A DNA stretch of 64,000 nucleotides, from assembly GCA_016758905.1 (NCBI GenBank), contig JAEPQZ010000007.1, positions 310,001 through 374,000 of the forward strand. The letters are read 5' to 3'. Positions 11,429-22,877 of this stretch are shown here, one piece after another. The translations under genes were made by a program, and so were the position numbers. Origin of the DNA: Umbelopsis isabellina (taxonomy: Eukaryota; Mucoromycota; Umbelopsidomycetes; Umbelopsidales; Umbelopsidaceae). Numbering within the stretch: position 1 is the first letter of the stretch; each line of letters starts with the position of its first letter. The notes beneath the pieces were generated by a model that saw only the letters and a program-made list of their open reading frames with translations, did no database searches and was not told where the DNA came from.

Positions 11429-11539
11429 TAAATGTAGATTATAAAAATAATAAATGGCCCAGAAAGGGGGACTTGTTTTTCTTTATTGCGCTCAGTGCAT
11501 GCCATATTTGGGCAGCACACAACAAACTAATTATTGCAA

Positions 11540-14148
11540 ATGTCAAAACCTGAAATCAACGCCATTGTAGAAAACTTGAGTTCAAAATGGCTGGCATTTC
11601 GAAACAACGCTAAGCGTGCTGACCGAGCCGTAGCTGCCAATGAAGAACAATTCACTCGTCGCTTGGCCAATCAGCTTGCGAAAGCTAGTTTGATACCAGT
11701 GTCCGACAACAACCTCGAGCGTCAGATAGCCAGAGAGAGTAACAGAGTACTGATCTATGAGGACAGAGAATTATTGGTAGGCGGCTAAGTTACGAATTGC
11801 CATACCTGCATACAAACGAACTGGCAGCTGATGAACGTTCAGGATCTTGCTTTAGAATATGTACCCCTGGCACAACTATATGAAGAAGCCGAAGATGCAC
11901 TTGATAATTATCCAGACTGGGGATTAGAAGATGTTGTGATTATAAAACTATTAGAATGGTTCAAATCGTTCTTTTCTTGGGTAGACCAGCCATATTGTGA
12001 ATATTGTTCGGTAATTCCATACGTCTTGACGCTTTGACCACCGTCAGAGTACAATCTGATATGTAAGCATTTGCAGGGAAAGACGGTGGCTATCGGACAT
12101 GGAAAACCTGAGTTTGATGATATCTTGCATGGCGCTTTGACTGTTGAATTATACAATTGTCAGCAGTGCCATAATACAACACGTTTTCCTAGATACAAGT
12201 AGGTCTCGGGTTTTGTTGTATCATTAACGTGTAATTATTTCACCAACACCTTGCATTGCAGTAACCCGGCAAAGTTATTGGAAACAAGACGAGGACGATG
12301 TGGCGAGTGGGCAAATGTTTGTGAACCCTTATGTTTGCTATATATCCAGTTGTCGAAAGGCTGACTTTCTGTTTAGTGCTTCACTCTTTGCTGTAGAGCA
12401 GTTGGCTCTGATGCACGCTATGTGCTAGATACCACAGGTAAGCTTAAGATCTGAAACTTTGCAAAGATACATATAAATACTCACAGTTGATAAATTTGCA
12501 GATCATGTTTGGACTGAAATCTTTTCTCAGACTCAGCAACGCTGGGTGCACTGTGATCCTTGCGAGAACGCTTTTGATAAAGTGAGTGGATTTAAGTTTC
12601 TTATGACATTTTCGTTCTCGACTAAACGGAGCAAAATTACACCATAGTCGCTACTGTACAGTGCTGGATGGGGTAAAACATTGAGTTACTGCATTGCATT
12701 CTCTAGCGAAGAGGTCGTTGATGTTACAAGGCGCTATACAACCAATTGGTCAGTGGTGTTAACTCATCGGAAAGCGATACCTGAATCACGATTACAGAAG
12801 GTGAACAGTCGTCAATACCAATATTTTATCATTCACATTCTAACTAGTAGACATATATAGGTTTTGCAAACCATTAATCAGAGGCGATTTGAGAAACTAT
12901 CACCGGGCCGTGTTGAAGAGCTTGAAGAGCGCCACATCATGGAGGAGCATGAACTGCAAGTTCTGTGTCAACGAGCAACTGCAACTAATGGCGAGCTTTT
13001 GGGACGACAAAGTGGTAAGGCCGTCCACATTATCCAAAAAAATATCAATAGTGTGAAAACATAGATATTTACTTGTAAACCGTTGTGACGTTGCCAACAG
13101 GTTCCGTTGATTGGCGTTCATCTCGCAAAGAGTTCAAAAAAACCCCTGGTGTGAACCACGATCTCGTGTCAGAGCTCGCTAACCCAAAGACATTGCCCGC
13201 CATATCAAAGCCAGCGTTCTCGTTGCAAAAATCAGCAAGTCTGCATAGCCCTGATTGTGGTACAACCAGTGAAGTGGGGCAAGAATATATCCAACTAACA
13301 CCAGCAGAAACTGATCAAAGTGGAAGTGCGTTTCTTCGCAATAAGATCAGTCTCGAAGAGCACGACGGTGTAAGCGTTGATTTTGCATTCAAAATAGCCA
13401 GCCATACTGGAGGGCCTGCTAATGGTGCCGATGGTTTAGCATTTGTCATACAAAGTTCAGCCGAGAATGCGATTGGGGGAGGTGAGACTAAATACTGGAT
13501 GGGCAAAAATTAGTTTGGAAAAGAGGCTCACAAAAATCATGTTGTTTCTGTAAGGCGGTTGTGAGCTCGGCTATGGTGGTATACCCAAAAGGTAAATTGG
13601 AGAATGAGAGCAAATCAAAGTGTAATGGTTATGCATCGGTTCTTACATAGACTTTCCCATGCATCAGTTTGGCTGTGGAGTTTGACACATACGACAGGTA
13701 CGCATAGCTTAAACAAATTTCACTGATATGAAACAAGCGCAATTAAGCCAACTACCTTTCCACTTGTAGTTCTGATAGGTGTGCGGATCCGTCTGCCAAT
13801 CACATTAGCATTCATGGTCGACTCCCGCCTGAAACAAATAGTGCCCACCATAAATACTCACATGGCCATACTTCACAGTTACCGCCTATGAATAGCGGCG
13901 ACTGGATGTATGTGCGGATCCAACTATTCATCAAGCAAAATGCCATTGTGGTATATTTCTCAGATGAAGGAGACACGCAGTCGAACACGGTAACAAATAT
14001 GCTACCGGTATTAACAGTGTCCAACATCAACATTAGATCCTACCTTAATGATGACTCGTCTGCGTGGATTGGATTCACTGCCAGTACTGGTGGATTGGCG
14101 CAATCGCATCAAGTCAAGCTGAGTGGCGTTCACTACTTGAAGCAATGA
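11540..14148 (+). CDS. PNG1: Cytosolic peptide:N-glycanase with C-terminal L-type lectin domain
   Basis: Removes N-glycans from misfolded glycoproteins in ER-associated degradation. Twelve exons (11540-11776, 11828-12010, 12077-12198, 12262-12316, 12377-12437, 12502-12581, 12648-12800, 12861-13014, 13101-13481, 13555-13591, 13668-13697, 13770-14148) give 623 residues. The transglutaminase-like core has zinc ligands YCEYC and CQQCH and the triad Cys ([10 protein letters not shown]), His (DHVWTEIF) and Asp ([12 protein letters not shown]), so it should be active. After a linker (about 375-430) comes an L-type lectin fold: [42 protein letters not shown], and a last strand with WIGFTASTG. Animal NGLY1 instead carries a PAW sugar-binding domain at this end. 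There is no signal peptide, so the lectin is predicted to be cytosolic. Confidence 0.93.
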
Positions 14149-14326
14149 TTATAATTGTAAATTAAGAATGGCGACAAAATAAAAAAACCACCCCCCTTTC
14201 ATGTCTGGCACTCACATTTTCTGTGAGATAATTTAGCCCCTGGTTTAATTGTTGTATTAAGCATTATGCGAATTGCTTTAAATTGCATAATTGAGAACTT
14301 TTTTTTGGCCTTTCACTTTCTTGTTC

Positions 14327-15198
14327 ATGGTGATTCTCAACGCATTCATCGTATTACTATGGGTTTGTCATGTGCTGGCACAGCAAGCCAAAGTCTCATC
14401 CACGGCTCAAGCTGGTATTTGTAAAATCTCGATAAATGAATAGTCGTGCAAAATTCCCCACTAACAATAGCCTAAACCTTGACAATCAGTACCTGCACGA
14501 ACAACCGTCACTAGCAACGGGGGAACGATTGCTTCTAACAATGCAGCAACGCAAGTCAACAGTAAATCGGAAGCAGCAGCATCATCTCAGCCTACTGCAA
14601 TGCCCTCAGTCATCATAAACCCCAATGGACCTCCAGCATACATCACCTGGAAAACTCCACTTCCTAACACACATTATCCTCCACTGTTCAAAATCGGGTC
14701 ATCAACAGTCACGATGGAATGGGGTATTGATCGTCAGGCATTGGCAGTACCACCGGACAATTTGACAGTAGCAGTGATCAGTCCACAGAAGGAAACCATT
14801 GTTGTTGCTGAATTAGGCGGAGCAGCCACCTCAGCAACTTGGGATCTTGTCAATATAACCCGCCCATTAATGGTTGGATTCTTTACAGTCTTGGTATATG
14901 ATCAACGAGGTCCCACCGCCATTCCACAAGCTGGACAACTCATGCCTGACAGTAGATTGACGCTGGGACTATATAGCCCAGAAGCATACGTCGAGCGTAC
15001 CGATGGTAAGTCCACATAACTGGTATTTGCCTTGTGCACCAAACACCAACGCCATACTGATTTTTTATTTTATTTTGGGTAGCGAAATTTTGCCCTACTT
15101 GCTTTTTACAATCTGGAACGAGAGAATACTATCAATCCTATACCATAATCATTACCATTAGTCTTATCACCAGCTTCTTATTTACGCAGTTTCTGTAA
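14327..15198 (+). CDS. DUF7137-like cell-surface protein
   Basis: Three exons (14327-14414, 14490-15005, 15083-15198) give 239 residues. A signal peptide (MVILNAFIVLLWVCHVLAQ) is followed by a Ser/Thr/Ala/Asn-rich stretch, a beta-rich domain with the DUF7137-like pattern (AYITWKTPLP, LFKIGSSTVTMEWG), and a C-terminal hydrophobic helix (SYTIIITISLITSFLFTQFL). The last helix is either a membrane anchor or a GPI signal. Function is unknown. The domain name is my recognition of the pattern, not a search result. The gene starts 178 bp after PNG1 in the same direction. Confidence 0.75.
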
Positions 15199-15594
15199 AA
15201 TGCTTGTCAAAAGATGTTCGACTGAGTTTTATCTCGGCTAGATGGACTTTTGTATGCAACTCCGCCGTCCTCAACCAGCAAATGATATGAGTTCAAATTG
15301 CCATGTGGAAGGAACATTACAGTCCGCTTCTTAATCAGATCAAGCATACATTGCTACGGAAGGAAAAATAAAAAAGCCCTTGTAATGGTTCAAGTTTTTT
15401 TATGGGAGATTCAGAGTGAAGGTGATGCTTTGTGTCAATAATGAAAAAGAATAGCAAAGAAAGAAAGACACTCAAAAGAGCAGCTGTACAGATTGGAGGT
15501 TGGCGGCGGCAAGACAGAATATGTCTACGTTAAAACTATGATGAAAAAAGAATCATTGTTTTTTGGAATAAAGGCAGGCTTGATTTAGTTTTTG
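15199..15594. other. Convergent 3' region
   Basis: 3' UTRs of the DUF7137-like gene and VTC1, with AT-rich runs (AGGAAAAATAAAAAAG). No gene seen. Confidence 0.45.
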
Positions 15595-16032
15595 TCAGAA
15601 AGACGGACTAGAATAGAAATTGTCTATACGTTAGCACCAGCCAAATGTCTGAGAGACATCATACCAGGGAAATAAAAACTTACGCCAAAAGTTGACAACG
15701 ACTGCAGCCAGTAAAAAGATGCATAAGACAGTAGGACCAACTCGATCATCATAGGGAGCAGACTCCCTGTTACGGATTTTGGTGGCTCTCCAGTGGAATG
15801 TGTAGAGAGCATAAAGCATAACGACCATGGCAATAAAGGTGAATAAAACAGCCGAGATTCTTCCAATTCGGTCGCCAAAGTTCAACAAACCAATGGCCAA
15901 TCCACCCAACACCACGGTGAAGTTGAGCCATGACAAGAATGTACGCTCATTGGCAAAGAACACCTTGGGTTCAACTCGGACAGGCAATGCAATACGTTTG
16001 CCGTTGACTTGAGTGAGCGGCTGTGTTGACAT
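15595..16032 (-). CDS. VTC1: Vacuolar transporter chaperone subunit Vtc1
   Basis: Small three-helix subunit (DUF202) of the VTC complex, which makes polyphosphate and moves it into the vacuole. The body ORF starts at 16032 with the family hallmark [20 protein letters not shown] and the transmembrane segments [32 protein letters not shown] and [18 protein letters not shown]. The C-terminus is ambiguous. Read straight through, the ORF ends at 15631 (133 residues). A GTAAGT donor inside NFW/R, a GCTAAC branch site and a TATAG acceptor define a 60-nt intron (15615-15674) which, if removed, gives a shorter tail ending at TGA 15597-15595. I favour the spliced form. Confidence 0.92.
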
Positions 16033-16165
16033 TATGATTGGGCTAAGGTGAAAGAAACGATAAAGGCTGTTCAGGCGGACAAAAAATAAATTTCTCAGTC
16101 CAGGAAAAAAAAAAAGGCCAGTTCAATCTGGGTTTGGTAGTATCTACTATTCAACACGCTATTAT

Positions 16166-17607
16166 TTATTCTACAATCTTGTATTCTTGTGGTCCAACTT
16201 GATATATAATACTATTCATCACCAATAATTGAAGTGCTTCAAATATTTTGGCCCTTGTCATCTTTTCATATCTCGGATCTTCTTTCACCTTCACGCCAAT
16301 GTACGCTAAAGTGACTCCACCTACCGAGCAAAAGTTAATAAGTAACTAGTACTAAACAGTGCATACCATCCAAACTTAACCACAGCCCTCCATGGCTTTT
16401 TGTACTCAAAGCTTGTTTTCATCCCGATACGTACCATGGTCAATGTTAGCGCTGTCAATATTGAGCTCACGGAAGACATTGATGATAATTTGCCCTAGGT
16501 TGGCATCCAATTGAACCACCTGATAAATGTCCATCTCGCTATCTACAATATAAAGTGCGCCATCTTTAACTAGTGCGTCAAAGGCTTGGCGGATGGTGAT
16601 GGTAATGTTCTTATGGTGGTTCTGGTCTGCCGCTGCTGTATTTATCAGGAAATCTCGTGCCATTGTCTGCACAGCTTTTGATTTCCTAACTATATCATAT
16701 TCTACTCTTCCATCTTGATTGTTTTCCTGCAAATACTGAAGGAGAGCCTCTTTTAAAGTTTTCTCATCGATAACTTCTATTCTTTCTGCGGCCTTTTTTT
16801 CCCTCAAGAGGTTAATTCTATGTGGAATGCAACATGAATCCACTATTTCTGTAACCAGCATACCTCGTCCTCTGCACTGGGCATAAGTCCATCATTTTGC
16901 TCTTTCAGCAAGGTTTCAAGCTTAGGAGCTTGAGATTTTATGTCATCAGGTATTTGGAAAGGTTTGCTATATACATCTCCCCAAAGTCGATTGATTTGCA
17001 ACCAATTTAGGATCTCCATATTGGGGTCATCCACACTATCTATTCAATCATTCCCAAAGTGTTATAAACCTTGCTTTAGAGAATTGCATCACAAGATCGC
17101 AACTTACATATTTCATGAACATTGAGCTGGCGAGTGCCCCTATATTCATTGAGTTTTCCAAGCACTCTGACAACATGACCAAGCTCAAATTCTGGAGAAC
17201 TGTACCCGCCAGTTGTCCAGAGGCAGCATGCTATCGTTCCCATCCCGTCGTCCACTACGAATTGATAAGTTCATTATAAATTTGGATGCTGTAGCTAATT
17301 GAATCCTTTAAACGCATACCAGTATAAATTATAACCGAATGAGTTTGCTCAACGCCGACGATATGCCCCATGATCTCGACATTGTTAATAAGATGGCCGC
17401 CATACGAGAATAGATCCGGGAACTGGTCTGAAAATCCATACCCTGGCATGAATACCAGTGTGTGGTACATTCACTAAATCTCGGAAAGGGGGAATACAAC
17501 TTACCAGTATACTCGGGTATATGGGTCAGAGCGTGAATGTCTTTCGTGAACACCTTGACATGTGCCTTGAAGAGCGGATCGAGTGCCCAGAAAGCCGGTG
17601 AGTTCAT
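16166..17607 (-). CDS. STN1: CST telomere-capping subunit Stn1
   Basis: Binds single-stranded telomeric DNA with Ten1/Ctc1 partners and limits resection. Six exons: 17505-17607, 17320-17442, 17108-17254, 16864-17039, 16435-16792 and 16166-16320, for 353 residues. The N-terminal OB fold has the Stn1 signature FWALDPLFKAHVKVFTKDIH and later VEIMGHIVGV, DDGMGTIACCLW and FELGHVVRVLGKL. The C-terminal half is winged-helix-like (EALLQYLQEN, ITIRQAFDALVKDGALY). The exon 4/5 junction is the least certain: the acceptor follows a purine-rich GGGAAAAAAAG, but only this choice keeps frame and a normal 71-nt intron. Confidence 0.87.
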
Positions 17608-18158
17608 GCAAGGAGTGCTTACCGCGCTGGAGGACCCTTAAAGATGGGATCGTCTGGGCGTGTCCAGTCACGAAACAAGGCGGGTTTTCATAACCAAGTC
17701 ACATAAGCGTGCCTATTGTCCAGTACATTGACAAAAGCCTTATTTGATTATGTTTGCAGCTGACCAAACTTTAGAAGCTTTACAATATCTAAACATTATA
17801 CCATATTTGTACAGTCATATGGGGCATCTAGTAACTGAACGGTGTATATTTGTATTGAAGTGATACGATGGGCTGCGTTTGCTGAAATCGTCAATTGGCT
17901 GCGTTTACCAGATCAAACAAGAGTTAACATTATTTGAAAACACGATATATTTCTCCATGACGTTGCAGGCTCTTTATTTTTTTTCTTAATTGTTTTAGCA
18001 ATATCGGCACGATTCAAACTTGCACTTGGCTGTGACTTTGATTAAACAAAGTGATGTAGCGGAGTTGAATTTTACTGATTGTCGCAAAAAAAAGGTGAGT
18101 CAATGTTACCAACGACTGTAAGGAACCATACCATCTCTTTTCCCTTTCATTATTCACC
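17608..18158. other. Divergent promoter region STN1/TRP4
   Basis: Carries the GCRE-type TGAGTCA near TRP4 (separate entry) and A/T runs. No gene seen. Confidence 0.5.
18096..18102 (+). promoter_or_regulatory. Gcn4/Cpc1-type site (TGAGTCA) upstream of TRP4
   Basis: A perfect palindromic TGAGTCA lies 57 bp before the TRP4 ATG. TGASTCA is the binding site of the bZIP activators Gcn4/CPC1 that drive general amino-acid control, and TRP genes are classic targets. A single 7-mer can occur by chance, but its position supports function. Confidence 0.5.
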
Positions 18159-19434
18159 ATGTCCAAATCAAACAATGTCACTGGTGACATCAAAGCAATA
18201 ATCAAAACGCTCGTTCAAAACCCTAGTGCCTTTGGACCCGACCAGGCTGCTCTAGCCATGCACGCCATTATGGGCGGCCATGCCACTCCAAGTCAAATCT
18301 CGGCGTTTCTCATTGGCTTAAAGTTGAATCAGAAAGACCTCGATGCCGAAATCGTCGCTGCATGTGCTAGCACCATGCGAGAATTTGCTCTTCAGATACA
18401 CTACAGTGACCACGCGCACTTGGAAGACTGTGTGGTTGACATTGTTGGCACAGGAGGAGATGGTCATGATACATACAACGTTTCCACTACAGCTTCACTG
18501 GTAGCAGCTGGCGCTGGTGCAAAAGTTGCCAAGGTAGACATTTGATGCTTTTTTTGCTTTCTGTATAGCTATTTTCTAACATTGCACAGCATGGAAACCG
18601 AGCTTCATCTTCCAAATCAGGGTCGGCAGATTTGATGGAGGCTCATGGCTGTCACATCGCTAACGTTACACCAAACCAAGTGCCTCATATTATGGATCAA
18701 AGCAATTTCTGCTTCTTGTTCTCTCAAACATACCACCCAGCAATGAAGAACGTCGCTGCAGTTCGCAAAGAGATTGGTGTCCCTACCATCTTCAACCTGC
18801 TCGGACCAATGAGCAACCCAGCTCGACCAGCTCGAACTGTCACTGGTGTACACTCGCCTGGTATTGGCCAACTGATGGCCAATGCTTTGAAATTGACTGG
18901 TGTAAAGGAAGCCATGGTGGTTTGTGGTGCCGAGAAATTAGATGAGGTAATACTGCATTGCATTTTAGTTTGGGTCAGTAAGCTGGAATACTGAACGATT
19001 TTATCATTATACAGATCAGTCCTGCTGGCGAGACTGATGTAAGTGACATGGTTTGCATAAGGATGGTAGGAAAAGGGAATAGTGTCCTAATAAGTGTTTT
19101 ATTTTAATAGGTATGGCGATTACACGCTAACGGTGAAATCGTTAAAGAGTCACTGCACCCTACGAGAGATTTCGGATTGGAGACCCATCCACTAGCCGAT
19201 GTCAAGGGAGGAGACTGTCATGAGAACGCCATCACGCTGGAACGGATATTGAACGGAGAACTTCAAGTGGGTAATCCCATCCTTGATTTTGTTTTGCTCA
19301 ACGCTGCCGCTTTACTGGTAGTGGGAGGAATAGCCAGTGATTACAAAGACGGCGTTGAAAAAGCAAAACAATCTGTTTACAATGGAGGCGCTAAGAAAGC
19401 ATTTGAGGCATTCAAGAATGCTACTCAGAACTAA
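18159..19434 (+). CDS. TRP4: Anthranilate phosphoribosyltransferase
   Basis: Second step of tryptophan synthesis: joins anthranilate to PRPP. Four exons (18159-18533, 18590-18946, 19015-19038, 19111-19434) give 359 residues. Exon 3 is only 24 nt. The PRPP-binding loop GTGGDGHDTYNVST is intact, as are KHGNRASSSKSGSADLMEA, HPAMKNVAAVRKEIG and the metal-binding VVCGAEKLDEI. An all-helical N-terminal domain comes first, as usual for the family. The start context (CACC before ATG) is good. It is regulated with other amino-acid genes if the upstream TGAGTCA is used. Confidence 0.97.
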
Positions 19435-19743
19435 GACTAGCATAAGAGTCGCTTAAAAATTCTTTCCTTAATTAAACATATGCATATTGATCAGCTATAC
19501 AAATGTATGTATGTCATTTTTATGTTGCCGAGCCGATCAGCAATAACGGCAGCGACGGCGGCAGCGACGGCGGCAGCGACAGCAGCAAATCTCAAACGCA
19601 AACGCAAACCCGACAGGATATGGTTTCCTTGATATTGATTACAAAAGTGAAAAAAAAAATCTAGAAGAATTCCGCGTACGCGCAAAATATTAGTGGCACC
19701 AAACCACTCATTAGACAAGATCTCGGCAGACCTATAGTTGAGA
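19435..19743. other. Intergenic with a short GC-rich repeat
   Basis: TRP4 3' UTR and the promoter of the next gene. It contains the GGCAGCGACGGC repeat, then two or three CAAACG units. No gene seen. Confidence 0.5.
19545..19590. repeat. 12-bp tandem repeat (GGCAGCGACGGC type)
   Basis: About three and a half copies of GGCAGCGACGGC lie in the 3' flank of TRP4, unusually GC-rich for this region. Confidence 0.7.
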
Positions 19744-21024
19744 ATGGAGCAGGGTAAGCTTTATTCTGTTTAGCAGCGAGCTGCAAAACAGACTGCGGCT
19801 TTTTGAAAGCTTACAATTCGCTCACTGACTTTCATCTCGACTATTTTCCTGTTCATGCAGATCTCCAAAATAGAGAGATAGACAATCTCAATAACATACT
19901 CAATGCACTCAAGGTCCAAGTAGCTCAACATAAACTCAGTGTTCGCAAGAAGCGAGCACTGATAGCATCTAAGCGAGAGGTAGTAAAGTCTACGCATCTT
20001 GTAGTGCAAAATGATTTTCAAAACGCGTTTGGCGGACACAGACACTTGAAGCGCAAGTATCAAAGTGCCAACATGCGTCCGTTTGGCCTAGTGCCCTTGT
20101 TAGATTCCCCAAACACTAAAGTCATACCACCAAGTGATCCACATCAAGGCATGAAAGTTCAAGCTGAAGCGTGGTATAATCCGGAAGACGGTATATACTG
20201 GGTACGCGCTAATGTGCGAAATACATCAGGGTGAGAATTATATTTTAAGGGCATGACGATAGTGTTGTTCCGACCTGACATATACCATTCAATAGGGAGT
20301 CGATATACGAAGTCTCTTTGCAAGGATACGAGTCACATGCTCAAATCCAGTGCTTGCCCAGGAGGACTCAGGTAGTTGAATTGCAGGCGGGACAAGTGAT
20401 CGACGTGTGTGCCACGTATCAAGCGGACTCCGAGCACCAGGAACAGTCGTTGGATGATCTTTATCTGGTGTTTTCAGAATCCGCAAACGGTTCAATCCAC
20501 TGTCAGCGGGTGGTTGTCAACCACGTGCAGGATATAAAAAACATGGCATGGTTACCCAAGTATTGTGGTATGTGGGTGGATTTCACTACATATTTTTGTA
20601 AAACCCGATCAACATACCAACACAAAAAATAACACGTTTTTTCGGTTTATTGCAGTGGCGCTAGTGGATGTACTACAATCCATAAAGGTGTTCTTGCCAC
20701 ATTCTAAAAATCTAGCTGGTGTCGCCGACTTAAATCACATATTGACCATGGTGAATATGCAAACTCGGGTAACAAGGAATTTTTTTTTTCTTTGCTTATA
20801 ACGATACCATTTCACATTCATATCACTGATCCCAATTCGTATGGCAAAACAAAATTCCACAGCCAAATTCTTTTGACAGCAACTATGATGCTTGGGTGTC
20901 GGATGATTATACCCTTGTAGTAATAGTAAAGACTGAAAATGATATTCAACTTGCCTGCTCAGATCAAATCAAGTTGCAACGACTAGTAGCACGCCTACGC
21001 GCAATGAAATCATCAGCGATGTAA
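19744..21024 (+). CDS. Unrecognised protein with N-terminal coiled coil
   Basis: Five exons (19744-19753, 19861-20230, 20296-20567, 20656-20768, 20863-21024) give 308 residues. The first exon holds only three codons plus one base (MEQ-D). A coiled coil covers about residues 8-50 (NREIDNLNNILNALKVQVAQ). It is followed by a likely beta-sandwich region (AWYNPEDGIYWVRANVRNTSG, SIYEVSLQGYE, LQAGQVIDVCATYQAD) and a helical C-terminus with a short basic end. Splice phases are consistent and the spliced ORF is clean, so it is a real gene. I do not recognise the family; a coiled-coil adaptor or kinetochore-type subunit is possible, but nothing in the sequence decides it. Confidence 0.75.
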
Positions 21025-21412
21025 GGCGGATTTGATAGGGTTACAGTGATTCGATATGTACATATATGTAAAACAACGCAACTAAATAGCAGCATTGAAA
21101 AAGAAGTATCTCCCAGCCAGTTGATTAAGTGGTTTTTTTTTTTTTTCCTTTTGCCAATGTGATCCCTGACATGGTTAATGACTGGCGTATGTGTTCGTTA
21201 ACGATTCGATGGACAAATAACAAAGGGAGAAATAGCCATGGTAATATAGCATTCCCCGTGCGACCCAGGATATTATTCTATTATTATTTTTGGAGAGATT
21301 TTAGATACAGTCTAAAAAAGTTAGGGGCCAGTCTGCCAATTAAAAAGACAAGCGTTTGTTAAACTTTAGAAACCTTTGCTCTTTCATCCCACTCATTGTT
21401 CCATAAGTTATA
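21025..21412. other. Intergenic, promoter of PSA1
   Basis: Contains a T14 run at 21134-21147 and AT-rich DNA. No gene seen. Confidence 0.4.
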
Positions 21413-22650
21413 ATGAAGGCTCTCATTTTAGTTGGCGGTTAGTCATCTCTCCAGTCCAGTAGCTTGCATTGTCGATTTATCAATCATCTAATCCTCATTC
21501 ACGTTCAGGTTTCGGTACTCGATTGAGACCTCTCACCCTTACCCTTCCCAAGCCGTTGGTTGAATTCGCCAACAAGCCCATGATTCTCCATCAGATTGAG
21601 AACTTGGCCAAGGTAACGTAGCACTTTTCTGTTAATTTATGTGACATAGGTTAGGTTGCTGAACCACGATCCATTGCCTTTGTCTAGGCTGGTGTTCGCG
21701 ATATCGTGTTGGCTGTCAACTACCGACCAGAGATCATGGTAGCCGTGTTGAAGCAATATGAGGAAAAGTTTGATGTCAAAATCACGTTTTCTGTGGAGAC
21801 AGAACCTTTGGGCACTGCTGGTCCTTTGGCACTTGCTCGTGATATCCTTGGCAAAGATGACTCTTGCTTCTTTGTTCTGAACAGTGATGTGATCTGCGAC
21901 TACCCATTCGAGCAACTTGCCGATTTTCACAAAGCGCATGGAGGTGAGGGTACCATCATTGTCACCAAGGTCGATGATCCTTCAAAATATGGTGTTGTCG
22001 TCAACCACGCCAATTCCACCAAGATTGAGCGCTTTGTTGAAAAGCCTCAAACTTTCATCAGCAATAAGATCAATGCCGGTATTTACGTCCTCAACCCATC
22101 TGTGCTTGATCGCATTGAGTTGAAGCCTACTTCCATTGAAAAGGAGGTATTCCCATTCATTGCCGAAGACGGTCGACTCCACACCTTTGATTTGGAAGGG
22201 TTCTGGATGGACGTCGGTCAACCCAAGGATTTCTTGACCGGCACTTGCTTGTATCTCTCACATTTGGCCAAGAAAGAGCCAGAATTATTGGCCAACCCAT
22301 CGTGTGATTACGTTCACAAGGGCAATGTCATGGTCGATCCTACTGCCAAGATTGGCAAGGATTGTCGCATTGGTCCCAACGTGGTTATTGGTCCCAACTG
22401 TGTCATTGGCGATGGTGTTCGTCTGCAGCGTTGTGTCATTCTTGAAGGCGCTGTTATCAAGGACTTTGCTTGGGTGCATTCCAGCATTGTCGGATGGCAC
22501 TCAAGTGTCGGCCGCTGGTCTCGCGTTGAAGGTAGCTCTGTGTTGGGTGACGATGTCACCATCAAGGATGAAATCTACGTCAATGGCGGTTCCATTCTGC
22601 CCCACAAGAGCATCTCTAACAACATTACCGAACCTCAGATTATCATGTAA
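21413..22650 (+). CDS. PSA1: Mannose-1-phosphate guanylyltransferase (GDP-mannose pyrophosphorylase)
   Basis: Makes GDP-mannose from mannose-1-phosphate and GTP for glycoproteins, GPI anchors and wall mannans; cytosolic. Three exons (21413-21437, 21509-21612, 21688-22650) give 363 residues, the usual length. The N-terminal nucleotidyltransferase has [21 protein letters not shown] with the catalytic Arg/Lys, and [13 protein letters not shown] and VEKPQTF. The C-terminal part is a left-handed beta-helix of hexapeptide repeats ([20 protein letters not shown]). The protein ends in the conserved EPQIIM. The strong codon bias suggests high expression. Confidence 0.97.
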
Positions 22651-22877
22651 ATAGCGAGCCTCGCCTGTGGTGTTTTTCTCTTTCATGAAAGACCTTAATT
22701 TATCCTTTACACTTTCTCCTCCGCTTCGCAACCTTTTTTTGCTCATTTATGCACTCAACTTACCGCCTGTTCCCCTTCTCATCACGCTTGCTATTCTCTA
22801 AGAAATAAAGTTAAAAAAAGAAACCAACACTATTTATTTAATTTACAAGGAATGCTAAAGGGTATATATGTGTAGCT

